The notes: generated by a model from the letters alone, not told the origin. A stretch of DNA of 64,000 nucleotides from Zunongwangia sp. ESRF-bin46 (GCA_002631855.1 NTLF01000019.1:62001-126000); one strand, 5' to 3'. Shown: positions 18,008 through 26,406, counted from the stretch's first letter. Numbers and translations are program-made.

Positions 18008-18853
18008 TTATCGTGGTAAATTTTGAAGTATTAAAAAGGGTACTTGTATTTTCAATCCTATTTTATCGATGGTATTGCTGTATAGTATATCTTCTAAAAA
18101 TGAGTGCCGATGATTTACCATTACCAGCATATCTATATTCTCTTCTTCTATAAAAGTATTGACTGTTTTTACTATGTCCTTGCCTGTTTTAGTGTGGAAT
18201 TGCCGGTAATTATCTTTCAAACAAGAACTTAAAAATGCTTTATTATCTTGTTGGCGAAACGACAGTTTTTCATAATCTGAAACATATAAAAGGTGAATAG
18301 TAGCTTTAAATTTTTCACAAATGGTACTTAACAGTTTTATTTCCCTTAGCTTTAACGGCATAAGGTAAGGTGTAGGAAACAGTACTTCTTTAGGATGCCA
18401 TTCTGCATATTTTGAAGGCACCGCTAATACCGGACAGGTAACGTATTTTACCAATTGTAATGTATTGCTCCCAAAAGTAAGATCGCGGTCATCGGTATAT
18501 CCCCGGGTTCCCATTATAACGATATCGCTATTGTCGGTTTCTGCTAATTCGTTCACGGCATCTACTAAGTTTGAAAAAACAGCTTTGACGATATAATCGT
18601 GCCTTGGGTTGGGAGAAGCTTCTTTTACAAATTTTAAAAGGTTTTCTAGCTCTTTTTCAGCACTTTGTTTTGTTTTATTCTTGTATTCTTCAAAAAGAGA
18701 GCGTGATATGTCTAGGTTATTTTCATACACCTCATCTGCAAAAGCATGGAGGAATGTGATTTCGCAACGATCATACTTAAAAAGTTCTACGGCATATCGT
18801 ATTGCATTACGAGCATTTTCTGAAAAATCGGTTGGGATGATTATTTTTCGCAT
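18008..18853 (-). CDS. Tandem universal stress protein, first gene of a Usp operon
   Basis: 281 residues if started at the ATG at 18853 (RKIIIPTDFSENARNAI). A longer frame reaches 18970, but its extra 39 residues do not resemble a Usp N-terminus and contain the FNR-like box and -7 element, so I prefer the inner start. Domain 1 shows GTRGYTDDRDLTFGSNT; domain 2 is divergent. It heads the unit usp-usp-usp-ATP-cone nuclease-beta-CASP hydrolase. Confidence 0.87.
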   Translation of the reverse strand: MRKIIIPTDFSENARNAIRYAVELFKYDRCEITFLHAFADEVYENNLDISRSLFEEYKNKTKQSAEKELENLLKFVKEASPNPRHDYIVKAVFSNLVDAVNELAETDNSDIVIMGTRGYTDDRDLTFGSNTLQLVKYVTCPVLAVPSKYAEWHPKEVLFPTPYLMPLKLREIKLLSTICEKFKATIHLLYVSDYEKLSFRQQDNKAFLSSCLKDNYRQFHTKTGKDIVKTVNTFIEEENIDMLVMVNHRHSFLEDILYSNTIDKIGLKIQVPFLILQNLPR

Positions 18854-18877
18854 AGTTGGCACTATTTTTATTAGAAA

Positions 18878-18921
18878 TAAAGTTAGCGTGACTTGATCTA
18901 AAATACTATGACATTTATCAG
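18878..18921 (-). promoter_or_regulatory. FNR-like box and -7 element of the Usp operon
   Basis: ATGAC-ATTT-ATCAG at 18908-18921; on the minus strand TAACTTTA at 18885-18878 follows after 22 bases. The box edge lies 55 bp from the ATG at 18853, which also supports that start codon. Confidence 0.72.
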
Positions 18922-18991
18922 TTAACCATTTGACATTTAGCTTATTCTTAAGAATATATGTAACGCACAATGTTTATCTTTAAAAGAAAAG

Positions 18992-19216
18992 ATGAAGCTT
19001 TCTGCCATTTCTTGGTTGGTCATTACAACACTTGTGTTATTGACAGTGACTGTTTTTTCGGTTCTGGAATTTTCCTTTAATTGGGTGTTTTACCTTACCG
19101 TATTGGGACAGGTCTTTTTTATTTATACGGTTTATAAAATATTGACAGATACTTATACCACCGATAAAACATTTGACGATTTCTACGAGGATTACCCCAT
19201 AGGAAAAGACGAATAA
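18992..19216 (+). CDS. Small two-span membrane protein
   Basis: 74 residues with two hydrophobic helices (about 6-27 and 30-50) and an acidic C-terminal tail (FDDFYEDYP). I do not recognise the family. It is divergent from a Usp operon and convergent with another Usp gene; the closest FNR-like box points the other way. Its coding quality (no rare starts, clean ATG) and isolated place support a real gene. Confidence 0.6.
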   Translation: MKLSAISWLVITTLVLLTVTVFSVLEFSFNWVFYLTVLGQVFFIYTVYKILTDTYTTDKTFDDFYEDYPIGKDE

Positions 19217-19248
19217 AGAAAAATGTAAACGTTATTTGTTTTATTCGT
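19209..19248. terminator. Possible hairpin between convergent genes
   Basis: ACGAATAAA (19209-19217) and TTTATTCGT (19240-19248) can pair across the stop codons of the two converging genes. The loop is 22 bases, so this is a weak call. Confidence 0.35.
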
Positions 19249-20083
19249 GAAGTACCAAAAAAGGGACTTCAGTTTGATAGCTCATTTTTTTAACGGTAGG
19301 TCTAAATAAGATACGTTGAAAAAAGTTGAGATTTTTAGCCACCATGGCTATTATATTAATCTGCTTTTTTTCTACAAATTTTTGAATGGCTTCTTCTAAA
19401 TCAGAAGTATTGCAAGTATAAAACTTATGCTGTATTTCTTCTAAACTATCCTTTAGGAAAATTTTATTTTTTTCCTGCGCTTCGGTTAATAGCACGTTTT
19501 TACCTTTAACGTGGACCACATGTAAAAAAGAGTGATGCAATTGCGTTACACTTTTTAATGTTTTTACAATCCGTTCTTTATACAGTAAGTTGAAGTCTGT
19601 AGGAAATGCAATATGTTTTGGTTCCTCAAATTGGGAATTTTCCGGAATAACCAAAACAGGACATTTTACTTTTGTTATTACATCGCCAGCATTACTACCC
19701 AAGGTATATTTTTTAATACCCGACGCTCCTTTAGTACCCATGATAATAAGGTCTATTTCATTTTTTGTAATTTGAGTACGTACACCTTTTATAAATGAAG
19801 TATATTCAATGCTGGTCTTGTAACTATGCTCATTAAAGTAATATTGAGTAAGAATTCTATTTTTTAATTCCTGTAATTGAATAGTAACTGTAATTTTATC
19901 TTGAGTAGCAAGCAATGTCCCACTTCCTTGAATTTCAGGTCCCATTTCAGTACTAGTAGTGTTATTTACATGCAATAAATGAAATGTTACGCGCTCTTCT
20001 TTCAATAAAGAAATAGCATATTCAATCGCATTCCACGAATTATCTGAAAAATCAGTCGGGATTAATACATTCATCACATTCAT
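19241..20083 (-). CDS. Tandem universal stress protein
   Basis: 280 residues, two Usp domains; domain 1 has VLIPTDFSDNSWNAIEY and the loop GTKGASGIKKYTLGSNA near residue 119. Start may be at 20083 or at the second ATG, 20074, which places the start 52 bp from the FNR-like box and so matches the other boxed genes better. It is transcribed alone; the gene behind it is on the opposite strand. Confidence 0.87.
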   Translation of the reverse strand: MNVMNVLIPTDFSDNSWNAIEYAISLLKEERVTFHLLHVNNTTSTEMGPEIQGSGTLLATQDKITVTIQLQELKNRILTQYYFNEHSYKTSIEYTSFIKGVRTQITKNEIDLIIMGTKGASGIKKYTLGSNAGDVITKVKCPVLVIPENSQFEEPKHIAFPTDFNLLYKERIVKTLKSVTQLHHSFLHVVHVKGKNVLLTEAQEKNKIFLKDSLEEIQHKFYTCNTSDLEEAIQKFVEKKQINIIAMVAKNLNFFQRILFRPTVKKMSYQTEVPFLVLHE

Positions 20084-20095
20084 TTCACTTTAAAG

Positions 20096-20139
20096 CAAAA
20101 GTACTGTGATGATTTTGTGCAAAGAATGACAACGGTCAG
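20096..20139 (-). promoter_or_regulatory. FNR-like box and -7 element upstream of a single Usp gene
   Basis: ATGAC-AACG-GTCAG at 20126-20139; on the minus strand TACTTTTG at 20103-20096, a perfect TANNTTTG, follows after 22 bases. Distance to the ATG is 43 bp (20083) or 52 bp (20074). Confidence 0.72.
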
Positions 20140-20199
20140 TTTTAAAGAAATGCCTAGTTATTTTAAATAAGCCCAAAGCATCATTCAGTAACAAAAAAG

Positions 20200-21252
20200 C
20201 TAGTCTTCTTGTTTTAGTCCTTCCAAGTCTAAAATACGGATGTTTCGCCCTTCAATTTCAATTAGCCCTTTTTTCTTAAAACCTGAAAGGGTACGAATAA
20301 GGCTTTCGGTTGCAATCCCAGCTACACTTGCAAGATCGTAACGAGAAATCTTAATAGCATCTTCCGGTTTTTTGTTGAGTACTTCTGCAAATTGAAGGAT
20401 GGTTTGTGCCGTTTTTCTTCTAACGGAACTGTAGGCCATTTGTAGTAGCTGTTCCTTTACATCGGAAAGGGTGTCGGTCAATACGTTCATTAATTCTAAG
20501 GATACATTTTTGTTTTTTCCTAATATTTCCTTGAGATCGGTAATGGCTACCCCGGCCAGCTCAACATCTTCTACAGCAGTGGCAGATTCAGTATAAGGTA
20601 CACTTTCCATTAATGAGGTAAATCCTAAAAAATCATCGGCTTTGTACAAAGTTGTAATAAGTTCCTTTGCACTATCGTCCATTTTATGGGTTTTAACTAC
20701 TCCCTTTAAAATAAGGTAAATCATAGTTGCATATTGGCCTTCTCTAAAGATAACCTCTCCTTTTTCAATAGTGAGTATTTTTCCGTGGTCGTCAAAAAAG
20801 TTTTTAAGTTCGTTTAGGTTACGAACACCATCCTCGTTGTCTTTTTCTGAAGATACTTTCCCCTCCATCATTTTTGAAAGCAAGCTTGCTTTGGCCAAAC
20901 GACTTTCAACAGCGCTCAATAGTTCTTCTTCTTCAAAAGGTTTGGTAAGGTAATCGTCAGCCCCTAGGTTCATCCCTTTTCTAATTTCTTTATGCTCTGT
21001 TTTAGCCGATAGAAAAATAAATGGAATGTGTTGTGTTTTATCGTCCAAAGAAAGATTTTTAAGAACACCATATCCATCTACTTCGGGCATCATGATATCA
21101 CAAATGATGATGTTGGGAATTTCTGCTTTTGCCTTTTCTATTCCAATTTTTCCATTTGGGGCAGTGATTACGTTGTAATTGGAAAGTTCCAATAATTCTT
21201 CAGTATTTTCACGTAAGGCTGCATCGTCTTCAATTAAAAGAATGGTATTCAT
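20200..21252 (-). CDS. Response regulator with CRP/FNR effector (receiver + cNMP-binding-like + HTH)
   Basis: 350 residues. Receiver domain 1-120 with acidic pair ED near residue 9, phospho-acceptor Asp in IIICDIMMPEVDGYG and Lys in YLTKPFE. Then a CRP-type beta-roll (about 145-250; GEVIFREGQYATMIYLILKG) and an HTH (about 270-345) whose recognition helix reads GIATESLIRTLSGF. This keeps the Glu and Arg of the FNR reading motif (E-x-x-S-R) but has Ile for Ser. No FNR-type N-terminal cysteine cluster is present, so signal input should come by phosphorylation from the adjacent kinase. I infer that it reads the TGAY-N4-RTCA boxes found around it. It is 32 bp downstream of the kinase gene. Confidence 0.9.
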   Translation of the reverse strand: MNTILLIEDDAALRENTEELLELSNYNVITAPNGKIGIEKAKAEIPNIIICDIMMPEVDGYGVLKNLSLDDKTQHIPFIFLSAKTEHKEIRKGMNLGADDYLTKPFEEEELLSAVESRLAKASLLSKMMEGKVSSEKDNEDGVRNLNELKNFFDDHGKILTIEKGEVIFREGQYATMIYLILKGVVKTHKMDDSAKELITTLYKADDFLGFTSLMESVPYTESATAVEDVELAGVAITDLKEILGKNKNVSLELMNVLTDTLSDVKEQLLQMAYSSVRRKTAQTILQFAEVLNKKPEDAIKISRYDLASVAGIATESLIRTLSGFKKKGLIEIEGRNIRILDLEGLKQED

Positions 21253-21284
21253 AACATGATTTTATCTGTGAAAATTATTCTTTC

Positions 21285-22514
21285 TTATTTAACTTTTATT
21301 GGCAGGGTTACCATAAATGTACTCCCTTCACCTTCTTTGCTATTAAAAACTATCTGCCCGCCAAGGTTCTCTAAGTGACTTTTAATAATATTAAGTCCAA
21401 TACCTGTGCCGGCGTTTAGCAAAGCATTTTCGGCACGAAAATAACGGTTAAATATATACTTCTGCTCTTTCTCTGGAATTCCCATACCCTCATCGGCAAC
21501 CTGAACGGTAAGTTTTTTTTCACTTGCCTTTGCTTTAACTTCAATGACATCTCCTTCCGAAGAATATTTAATTGCGTTATTTATTAAATTGGTCAGTATT
21601 AATTCAAGAATTTTTTCGTCAAACTCTAAGGTAATGTCATCAATATTTTGTGGGTATTCAATGCGCTGTCCATCCTTTAACATCATATTGGCATCGTAAA
21701 TTACTTCGTTTACAACTTTGCTTAAAGGGAAGGTACTAAATTTATAAACAGTTTTCCCGGTTTGTAAACGCTCAATCGATAAGAAATCGTTTAAGATATT
21801 ATCTAAGTATTTAACCTTTGCTTTAATTGTTTTTAAATGTTTTTCGCGTTTATCCTGTTGCTCTTCTTTTGTGTATTTACCAATAAGTGTGGTAGATGTA
21901 AGGATCCCACTCAGTGGCGTTTTAAACTCATGAGAAACCATAGAAAGGAACTTAGTTTTTAATTCATTGAGTTCTCTTTCTTTTTGTAAAGACTCCTTCA
22001 ATTTGTTTTCGGCCGCTCGTCGCTTCTCTACTTCTTCTTGCATTTGAGCCACCGTATTTTCTAAAGCTTGAGTACGTTCAGTAATTTTATCCTCCAAATT
22101 GGCATTGAGTTCCCTTATTTCAGATTCTTGTTGTTTTCGTACGGTGATATCGCTTACCAATGCCATAACATAAGCGTTTTCATAAATCTGAAAAGGGTTT
22201 AGGCCTGCTTCAACAGGAAACTTGGTGCCGTCTTTTCTTAAACCATACAAATCACGCCCATGCCCCATTTGCCGTCTATCACTATGATCTATAAAATTAT
22301 TAAAGTGTTTTCTATGGTTTTTGTGATAATCTTTAGGTATTAATAGGTTAAGATCTCTCCCTAGAAGTTCATTGTCCTCATATCCAAACATAGTGTTTGC
22401 TGCTCCATTACTGGCTACAATTTCCTGTTTTTCATTAACAATGATGATACCTTCTGAAATAGCTTCAGAAAGCAGTTTAAATATATTTCCTTTTTTCTCT
22501 TCAAAAACGTTCAC
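21285..22514 (-). CDS. PAS-domain sensor histidine kinase (FixL-like PAS)
   Basis: 409 residues, GTG start forced by an in-frame stop just upstream. One PAS domain (about 10-130), a coiled coil (130-185), HisKA with phospho-His in SMVSHEFKTPLSGI and HATPase with NLINNAIKYS and GIGLNIIKSHLENLGG. No membrane span, so it is cytoplasmic. By eye the PAS segment IPKDYHKNHRKHFNNF and GHGRDLYGLRKDGTKFP lines up with FixL, placing a His at the haem-ligand position and an Arg at the distal position. Many non-haem PAS domains share this look, so haem binding is a hypothesis. It is co-transcribed with the receiver-CRP regulator. Confidence 0.88.
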   Translation of the reverse strand: MNVFEEKKGNIFKLLSEAISEGIIIVNEKQEIVASNGAANTMFGYEDNELLGRDLNLLIPKDYHKNHRKHFNNFIDHSDRRQMGHGRDLYGLRKDGTKFPVEAGLNPFQIYENAYVMALVSDITVRKQQESEIRELNANLEDKITERTQALENTVAQMQEEVEKRRAAENKLKESLQKERELNELKTKFLSMVSHEFKTPLSGILTSTTLIGKYTKEEQQDKREKHLKTIKAKVKYLDNILNDFLSIERLQTGKTVYKFSTFPLSKVVNEVIYDANMMLKDGQRIEYPQNIDDITLEFDEKILELILTNLINNAIKYSSEGDVIEVKAKASEKKLTVQVADEGMGIPEKEQKYIFNRYFRAENALLNAGTGIGLNIIKSHLENLGGQIVFNSKEGEGSTFMVTLPIKVK

Positions 22515-22550
22515 CTACCAAAAGTAAGGAAATTAAAACAGAAGTGAAAC

Positions 22551-22594
22551 CTGATTTATATCATTTAATAAACAGCTTTCATTGGTTATTTTTA
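22551..22594 (+). promoter_or_regulatory. FNR-like box and -7 element of the TerB-deoD operon
   Basis: CTGAT-TTAT-ATCAT at 22551-22564, then 22 bases, then TATTTTTA at 22587-22594. The box edge is 49 bp from the ATG at 22613. On the opposite strand no -7 element lies at the right distance, so the site serves the rightward operon and not the kinase gene. Confidence 0.7.
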
Positions 22595-22612
22595 TACTGT
22601 AAATATTTAATT

Positions 22613-23026
22613 ATGATGATGACCCAACCACCACCAAAGCTTGTTTTATATCAAAAATTAGGCGAACTCTTTTACGCAATAGCAGCAGCCGATAAAGTAA
22701 TTAGAAAGGCTGAAATCGATACTCTAAGCAATTTAGTGAAGACCCACTGGAAAAATCTAGATGCTCTAGAAGATGAGTTTCATAGTGATGCATCTTACCA
22801 GATAGAAATTGTCTTTGATTGGCTGGATGACAAACAAGTGAACCCAGATGAATGTTTTGAAGATTTCAAGGACTTCAAAAAAGAAAACCCAAATCTGTTT
22901 TCAACAACTATTAAAAAACTTATTTGGAAAACAGCAGATGCTATCGCCTCATCTTTTGCCGGAAAAAATAAATCCGAACTGATTATGCTGGCAAAATTAA
23001 AAATGTTGCTTCAAGAAGATCATTAA
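22613..23026 (+). CDS. TerB-like cytoplasmic protein
   Basis: 137 residues from the first of three consecutive ATGs (22613). A longer frame starts with a GTG at 22544, but that would put the FNR-like box and -7 element inside the gene. The protein is all-helical, with FYAIAAADKVIRKAEIDTLSNL near the N-terminus and acidic helices after it, resembling the TerB/DjlA-N fold (acidic, metal-binding helical repeat). Function in this family is poorly known; many members are stress- or membrane-linked. First gene of a five-gene rightward unit. Confidence 0.72.
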   Translation: MMMTQPPPKLVLYQKLGELFYAIAAADKVIRKAEIDTLSNLVKTHWKNLDALEDEFHSDASYQIEIVFDWLDDKQVNPDECFEDFKDFKKENPNLFSTTIKKLIWKTADAIASSFAGKNKSELIMLAKLKMLLQEDH

Positions 23027-23044
23027 CAAATATAAATCAACAAT

Positions 23045-23917
23045 ATGCGTACTCTATTTTTTTTAGTCATTTTCATGGTATTTGCCTGTAAAAATGATCC
23101 TAAACAAACTGAACCTGGAACAGAGACTGATAAAAATTTGGTTGAAATTGTAAAAGACTCTTTACCAACAAACCGTGAAGATGTGGAGCTGAAAAAACAA
23201 CAATCTATTACTCTAAAGCAAGAGACACTGAAAGAAAAACCTGATGAAAAGTTTGAACTTCAAAAGCTAATCATCACGAAAAATTTTAATAAAGAAGCTG
23301 ACTTATATACGTTAAATTTTCACTATCCCTTATTAAATGAAAAAATAAAGGCGAGTTATGCTAATTTCAACGAATATATTAATGATTATTATGTAGACAT
23401 TACAGGTGTTGAAGCCGGCATCCTTGAAGACGCAGAACTTATTTGCGACACCATTGCCACAAACCGTTTTAGAGAAAAACGCACTATTGATTATAAAATA
23501 CATAGTGTCAATGACAAATTGATAAGCGTGCTGTTTTACAAAGAAAACTTTTTTGGACGAACCTTGCACCCCTCATTTTCTTTCGATTGCGTAAATTTTG
23601 ATTTAGAACAATCTATATTTATGAATTATGAAGACTTTTTTGTGGAAGGTAGTGAAGAAGAACTACGAGAAATTTTAAATAATCTTTTAATTGAAAAAAT
23701 GAACGCTGGTGATGTATATTATGATTGTTGGGAAATCACGTCTGATGATTTTTTTACGTATAAAAACAATTTTGTGGTAAACGATACATATATAGAATAC
23801 TATTTTGACGACTGTATTATCTGTCCTTCCTATACTGGCAGCTATTCTATAAAAATTCCGTTGGAACGCTTAATGCCAATACTCCGTAAAAGCAAACGAA
23901 ACCCATTGTTTGGATAA
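23045..23917 (+). CDS. Lipoprotein with DUF3298/DUF4163-like domain
   Basis: 290 residues. Signal peptide with lipobox MVFAC (Cys15), hydrophilic linker to about residue 70, then a region resembling the RsiV-like DUF4163/DUF3298 pair: YTLNFHYPLLNEKIKASYANFNEYI followed by NDKLISVLFYKENFFGR and the late SYTGSYSIKIPLERL. Such domains are periplasmic and can bind lysozyme or cell-wall ligands in other bacteria. It lies 18 bp after the TerB-like gene. A single CWE and CIICPS place several cysteines in the C-terminal half. Confidence 0.72.
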   Translation: MRTLFFLVIFMVFACKNDPKQTEPGTETDKNLVEIVKDSLPTNREDVELKKQQSITLKQETLKEKPDEKFELQKLIITKNFNKEADLYTLNFHYPLLNEKIKASYANFNEYINDYYVDITGVEAGILEDAELICDTIATNRFREKRTIDYKIHSVNDKLISVLFYKENFFGRTLHPSFSFDCVNFDLEQSIFMNYEDFFVEGSEEELREILNNLLIEKMNAGDVYYDCWEITSDDFFTYKNNFVVNDTYIEYYFDDCIICPSYTGSYSIKIPLERLMPILRKSKRNPLFG

Positions 23918-23955
23918 GTAAATTTTGGTATCTTAAAGTACACAAATATAAAGCT

Positions 23956-24255
23956 ATGAAAAGTAATTTTAATTCCATTATTAATTCTGAAACACCTGTA
24001 CTGATTGATTTTTATGCCGATTGGTGCGGTCCGTGCAAATCGTTGGCGCCCATATTAAAACAAGTTAAAGGTGAGTTGGGCAATGCTGTAAAAATAGTAA
24101 AGATAGACGTGGATAAAAATCAGCCTTTGGCTGCCCAATACCAAGTGCGTGGCGTACCTACCATGATCCTTTTTAAAAACGGAAAACAACTATGGCGGCA
24201 AAGCGGTGTATTGCAAAAAAATGACCTTGTCAATATAATCAATCAGCACAATTAA
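23956..24255 (+). CDS. trxA: Thioredoxin
   Basis: 99 residues, one thioredoxin domain with the active site DWCGPCKSLAP near residue 28 and the cis-Pro in VRGVPTMILFKNG. It reduces disulfides in the cytoplasm. Its stop codon overlaps the deoC start (TAATG). Finding a thioredoxin inside an FNR-box operon fits redox adaptation on oxygen shift. The genome may well have a second, constitutive thioredoxin, so the symbol names the family only. Confidence 0.92.
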   Translation: MKSNFNSIINSETPVLIDFYADWCGPCKSLAPILKQVKGELGNAVKIVKIDVDKNQPLAAQYQVRGVPTMILFKNGKQLWRQSGVLQKNDLVNIINQHN

Positions 24256-24923
24256 TGGACTTAAATCAATACATAGACCATACCTTATTAAAAGCCACTG
24301 CTACTGTAAGCGACATAGAAAAGCTATGTGATGAAGCAAAAGAACACAGTTTTAAAGCAGTTTGTGTTAACAGTTGTTATGTGTATTTGGCAGCAAACGA
24401 ATTAAAAAATCACCCAACTCTAGTTGCAGCTGTTGTAGGGTTTCCTTTGGGGGCTATGGCAACAGCAAGCAAAGTGGCAGATGCAAAAAAATGCATAGAA
24501 GATGGAGCAGATGAAATTGATATGGTTATCAACATCGGGTTTTTAAAAAGTGGCTTACATAAACGTGTTGAAGAAGATATTTCTGAAGTAAAAAAAGCAA
24601 TTGGCGGTCATACTCTAAAAGTAATTTTGGAAACCTGTTATTTAACCGATGAAGAAATCACTCTGTCCAGCACCATTTCCGTAAAAGCTGGTGCCGATTA
24701 TGTGAAAACCTCAACCGGTTTTGGAACTGGAAACGCTACATCAAACTCCGTTAAACTGATGAAAGATGCTGTTGGCGAAAAAGCAAAAATAAAAGCATCA
24801 GGAGGTATCCGAGATAATAGAACAGCCGCACACTATATCAATATGGGAGTCCAGCGTATCGGTACTTCATCGGGAGTGGCAATTGTAACACAAACTACAG
24901 AAACCAATGAGCATTCATATTAG
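24255..24923 (+). CDS. deoC: Deoxyribose-phosphate aldolase DeoC
   Basis: 222 residues. It splits 2-deoxyribose 5-phosphate into glyceraldehyde 3-phosphate and acetaldehyde. The early motif IDHTLLKA is followed by the catalytic Schiff-base Lys in GADYVKTSTGFG and a second Lys in KIKASGGIRD. Normal length. It overlaps trxA at the start by one base and deoD at the end by 17 bp. With DeoD it salvages deoxynucleosides, giving usable carbon and energy during starvation. Confidence 0.96.
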   Translation: MDLNQYIDHTLLKATATVSDIEKLCDEAKEHSFKAVCVNSCYVYLAANELKNHPTLVAAVVGFPLGAMATASKVADAKKCIEDGADEIDMVINIGFLKSGLHKRVEEDISEVKKAIGGHTLKVILETCYLTDEEITLSSTISVKAGADYVKTSTGFGTGNATSNSVKLMKDAVGEKAKIKASGGIRDNRTAAHYINMGVQRIGTSSGVAIVTQTTETNEHSY

Positions 24924-25605
24924 CGCAAAACCAGGCGAAATAGCCGAAACCGTATTATTGCCCGGTGATCCACTACGAGCTAAGTGGATAGCTGAAACAT
25001 TTTTAAATGATGTTTTTTGTTATAATGATGTTCGTGGAATGTTTGGCTACACAGGCACCTATAATAACCAAAGGGTTTCAGTCCAGGGTACGGGAATGGG
25101 AATTCCCTCTGCCTTAATTTATTGTAATGAGCTAATACGGGATTTTGGCATTAAAAAATTAATACGCGTTGGTAGTGCAGGTTCCTACCAACCAGATATA
25201 AAGTTGCATGATATTGTAATTGCAATGGCGGCATCTTCTACTTCAGGTATTAACAATTCGCGATTTGTAAATGCAGATTATTCCCCTACGGCAGATTTTG
25301 ATCTGCTTATGAAGGCAGCAACTTATTCAAAAATTAATAATATTCCTATAAAAGCCGGCAATGTACTATCGGCCGATGAATTTTATAGTGATGATGTAAA
25401 CCATTATAAACAATGGGCAGATTATGGAGTGCTTTGTGTTGAAATGGAAGCCGCTGGTATTTATACCATTGCTGCAAAATATAAGGTACAAGCTTTGGCT
25501 ATTTTGACCATTTCAGATTCATTGGTTTCAAAAAATGAAATTTCTTCAGCAGAACGGGAAAATACATTGACTACTATGGTAGAGATAGCACTGAATATAG
25601 TTTAG
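24907..25605 (+). CDS. deoD: Purine-nucleoside phosphorylase DeoD-type
   Basis: 232 residues. It phosphorolyses purine (deoxy)nucleosides. The protein starts HISAKPGEIAETVLLPGDPLRAKWIAE, contains RVGSAGSYQPDIKLHDIVIA and the late VEMEAAGIYTIAAKY with the catalytic Asp in TISDSLV: hexameric DeoD family. It overlaps deoC by 17 bp and is the last gene of the TerB-like operon. The next gene is convergent and overlaps by 4 bp. Confidence 0.96.
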   Translation: MSIHISAKPGEIAETVLLPGDPLRAKWIAETFLNDVFCYNDVRGMFGYTGTYNNQRVSVQGTGMGIPSALIYCNELIRDFGIKKLIRVGSAGSYQPDIKLHDIVIAMAASSTSGINNSRFVNADYSPTADFDLLMKAATYSKINNIPIKAGNVLSADEFYSDDVNHYKQWADYGVLCVEMEAAGIYTIAAKYKVQALAILTISDSLVSKNEISSAERENTLTTMVEIALNIV

Positions 25606-26348
25606 TTTATACTAACCGGATAAAAAACCGATAACAAAGTTGTTATCCCTATGATTAGAATAAGTAGTAACACAATATGGTTAAACTGCTTTTGTGAAAC
25701 TCGGTTTAAGATCTTTTTTCCTATCCAAGTACCAAAAATGCTCACAACTATTAAAATAGGTACGAGATACAAATCATGGTTATGTATATAGCCATTAAAA
25801 TAGTAGATTATGGTGCGGCTAAAATCAACACCTAAATCGATTATTGCAGAAGTAGCAATAAACACATCCTTTTTCATTTTAAATGCAGCCAGTGTAATTC
25901 CTCTTATCGCTCCGCCCGTTCCCAATATTCCCGCACTAAAACCAGAAAGAGCACCACCTACTACTGCATTTTTAGGAGAAGCATTCAGTTTTAGTTTTTT
26001 AAAAATTAAAAACAATAAGCTTAATCCTATCAAAAAAACAGCAAGAATTAGGGTTAAAATTTCAGCGTTGAAATATTTACTGAAAAAAGCACCTACTGAA
26101 ACAAAAATTACCGCAGGTAAACCCAATTGAAAGATTAATTTTTTATCAATCCCTTTTCTGAAAAGAGCAATTTTTGAAACGTTACTAGAAAGATGAAATA
26201 AGGCCGTAATGCCCAAAACAGATTGAAAATCCAGGAAGAAATTAGCGATAGGCACAAAAAACACAGAAGAACCAAAGCCGCCAACAGTACCCAAAATTTC
26301 TGCGAGTATAGATAAAACTATAAAAATGGGCAGGTAGCGACTTAGCAT
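25602..26348 (-). CDS. TauE/SafE (TSUP) family membrane protein
   Basis: 248 residues, about eight membrane helices in two half-repeats. The repeats carry GTVGGFGSSVFFVP and GGALSGFSAGILGTGGAIRG, the glycine-rich signatures of the TSUP (DUF81) family, which exports sulfur oxyanions or organosulfur anions. Substrate here is unknown. It is convergent with deoD and separated from the upstream usp gene by a terminator hairpin, so it is probably an independent unit. Confidence 0.9.
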   Translation of the reverse strand: MLSRYLPIFIVLSILAEILGTVGGFGSSVFFVPIANFFLDFQSVLGITALFHLSSNVSKIALFRKGIDKKLIFQLGLPAVIFVSVGAFFSKYFNAEILTLILAVFLIGLSLLFLIFKKLKLNASPKNAVVGGALSGFSAGILGTGGAIRGITLAAFKMKKDVFIATSAIIDLGVDFSRTIIYYFNGYIHNHDLYLVPILIVVSIFGTWIGKKILNRVSQKQFNHIVLLLILIIGITTLLSVFYPVSIN

Positions 26349-26363
26349 ATTTTGTATGTGTAA

Positions 26364-26389
26364 AAAGGAAAAGTTTCAACTTTTCCTTT
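26364..26389 (-). terminator. Rho-independent terminator after a Usp gene
   Basis: AAAGGAAAAGTT (26364-26375) and AACTTTTCCTTT (26378-26389) form a perfect 12-bp inverted repeat with a minimal loop. On the minus strand it ends in a T run, 18 bp past the stop of the Usp gene at 26407. Confidence 0.8.
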
Positions 26390-26406
26390 ATTTAAAGCTA
26401 TCAATT

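Noticed and set aside
18854-18970. N-terminal extension of the Usp gene to 18970
   Set aside because: The extra residues do not look like a Usp start and would place the FNR-like box and -7 element inside the coding region.
22544-22612. GTG start giving a longer TerB-like protein
   Set aside because: The extension covers the promoter box; three ATGs at 22613-22621 lie at the proper distance from the box.
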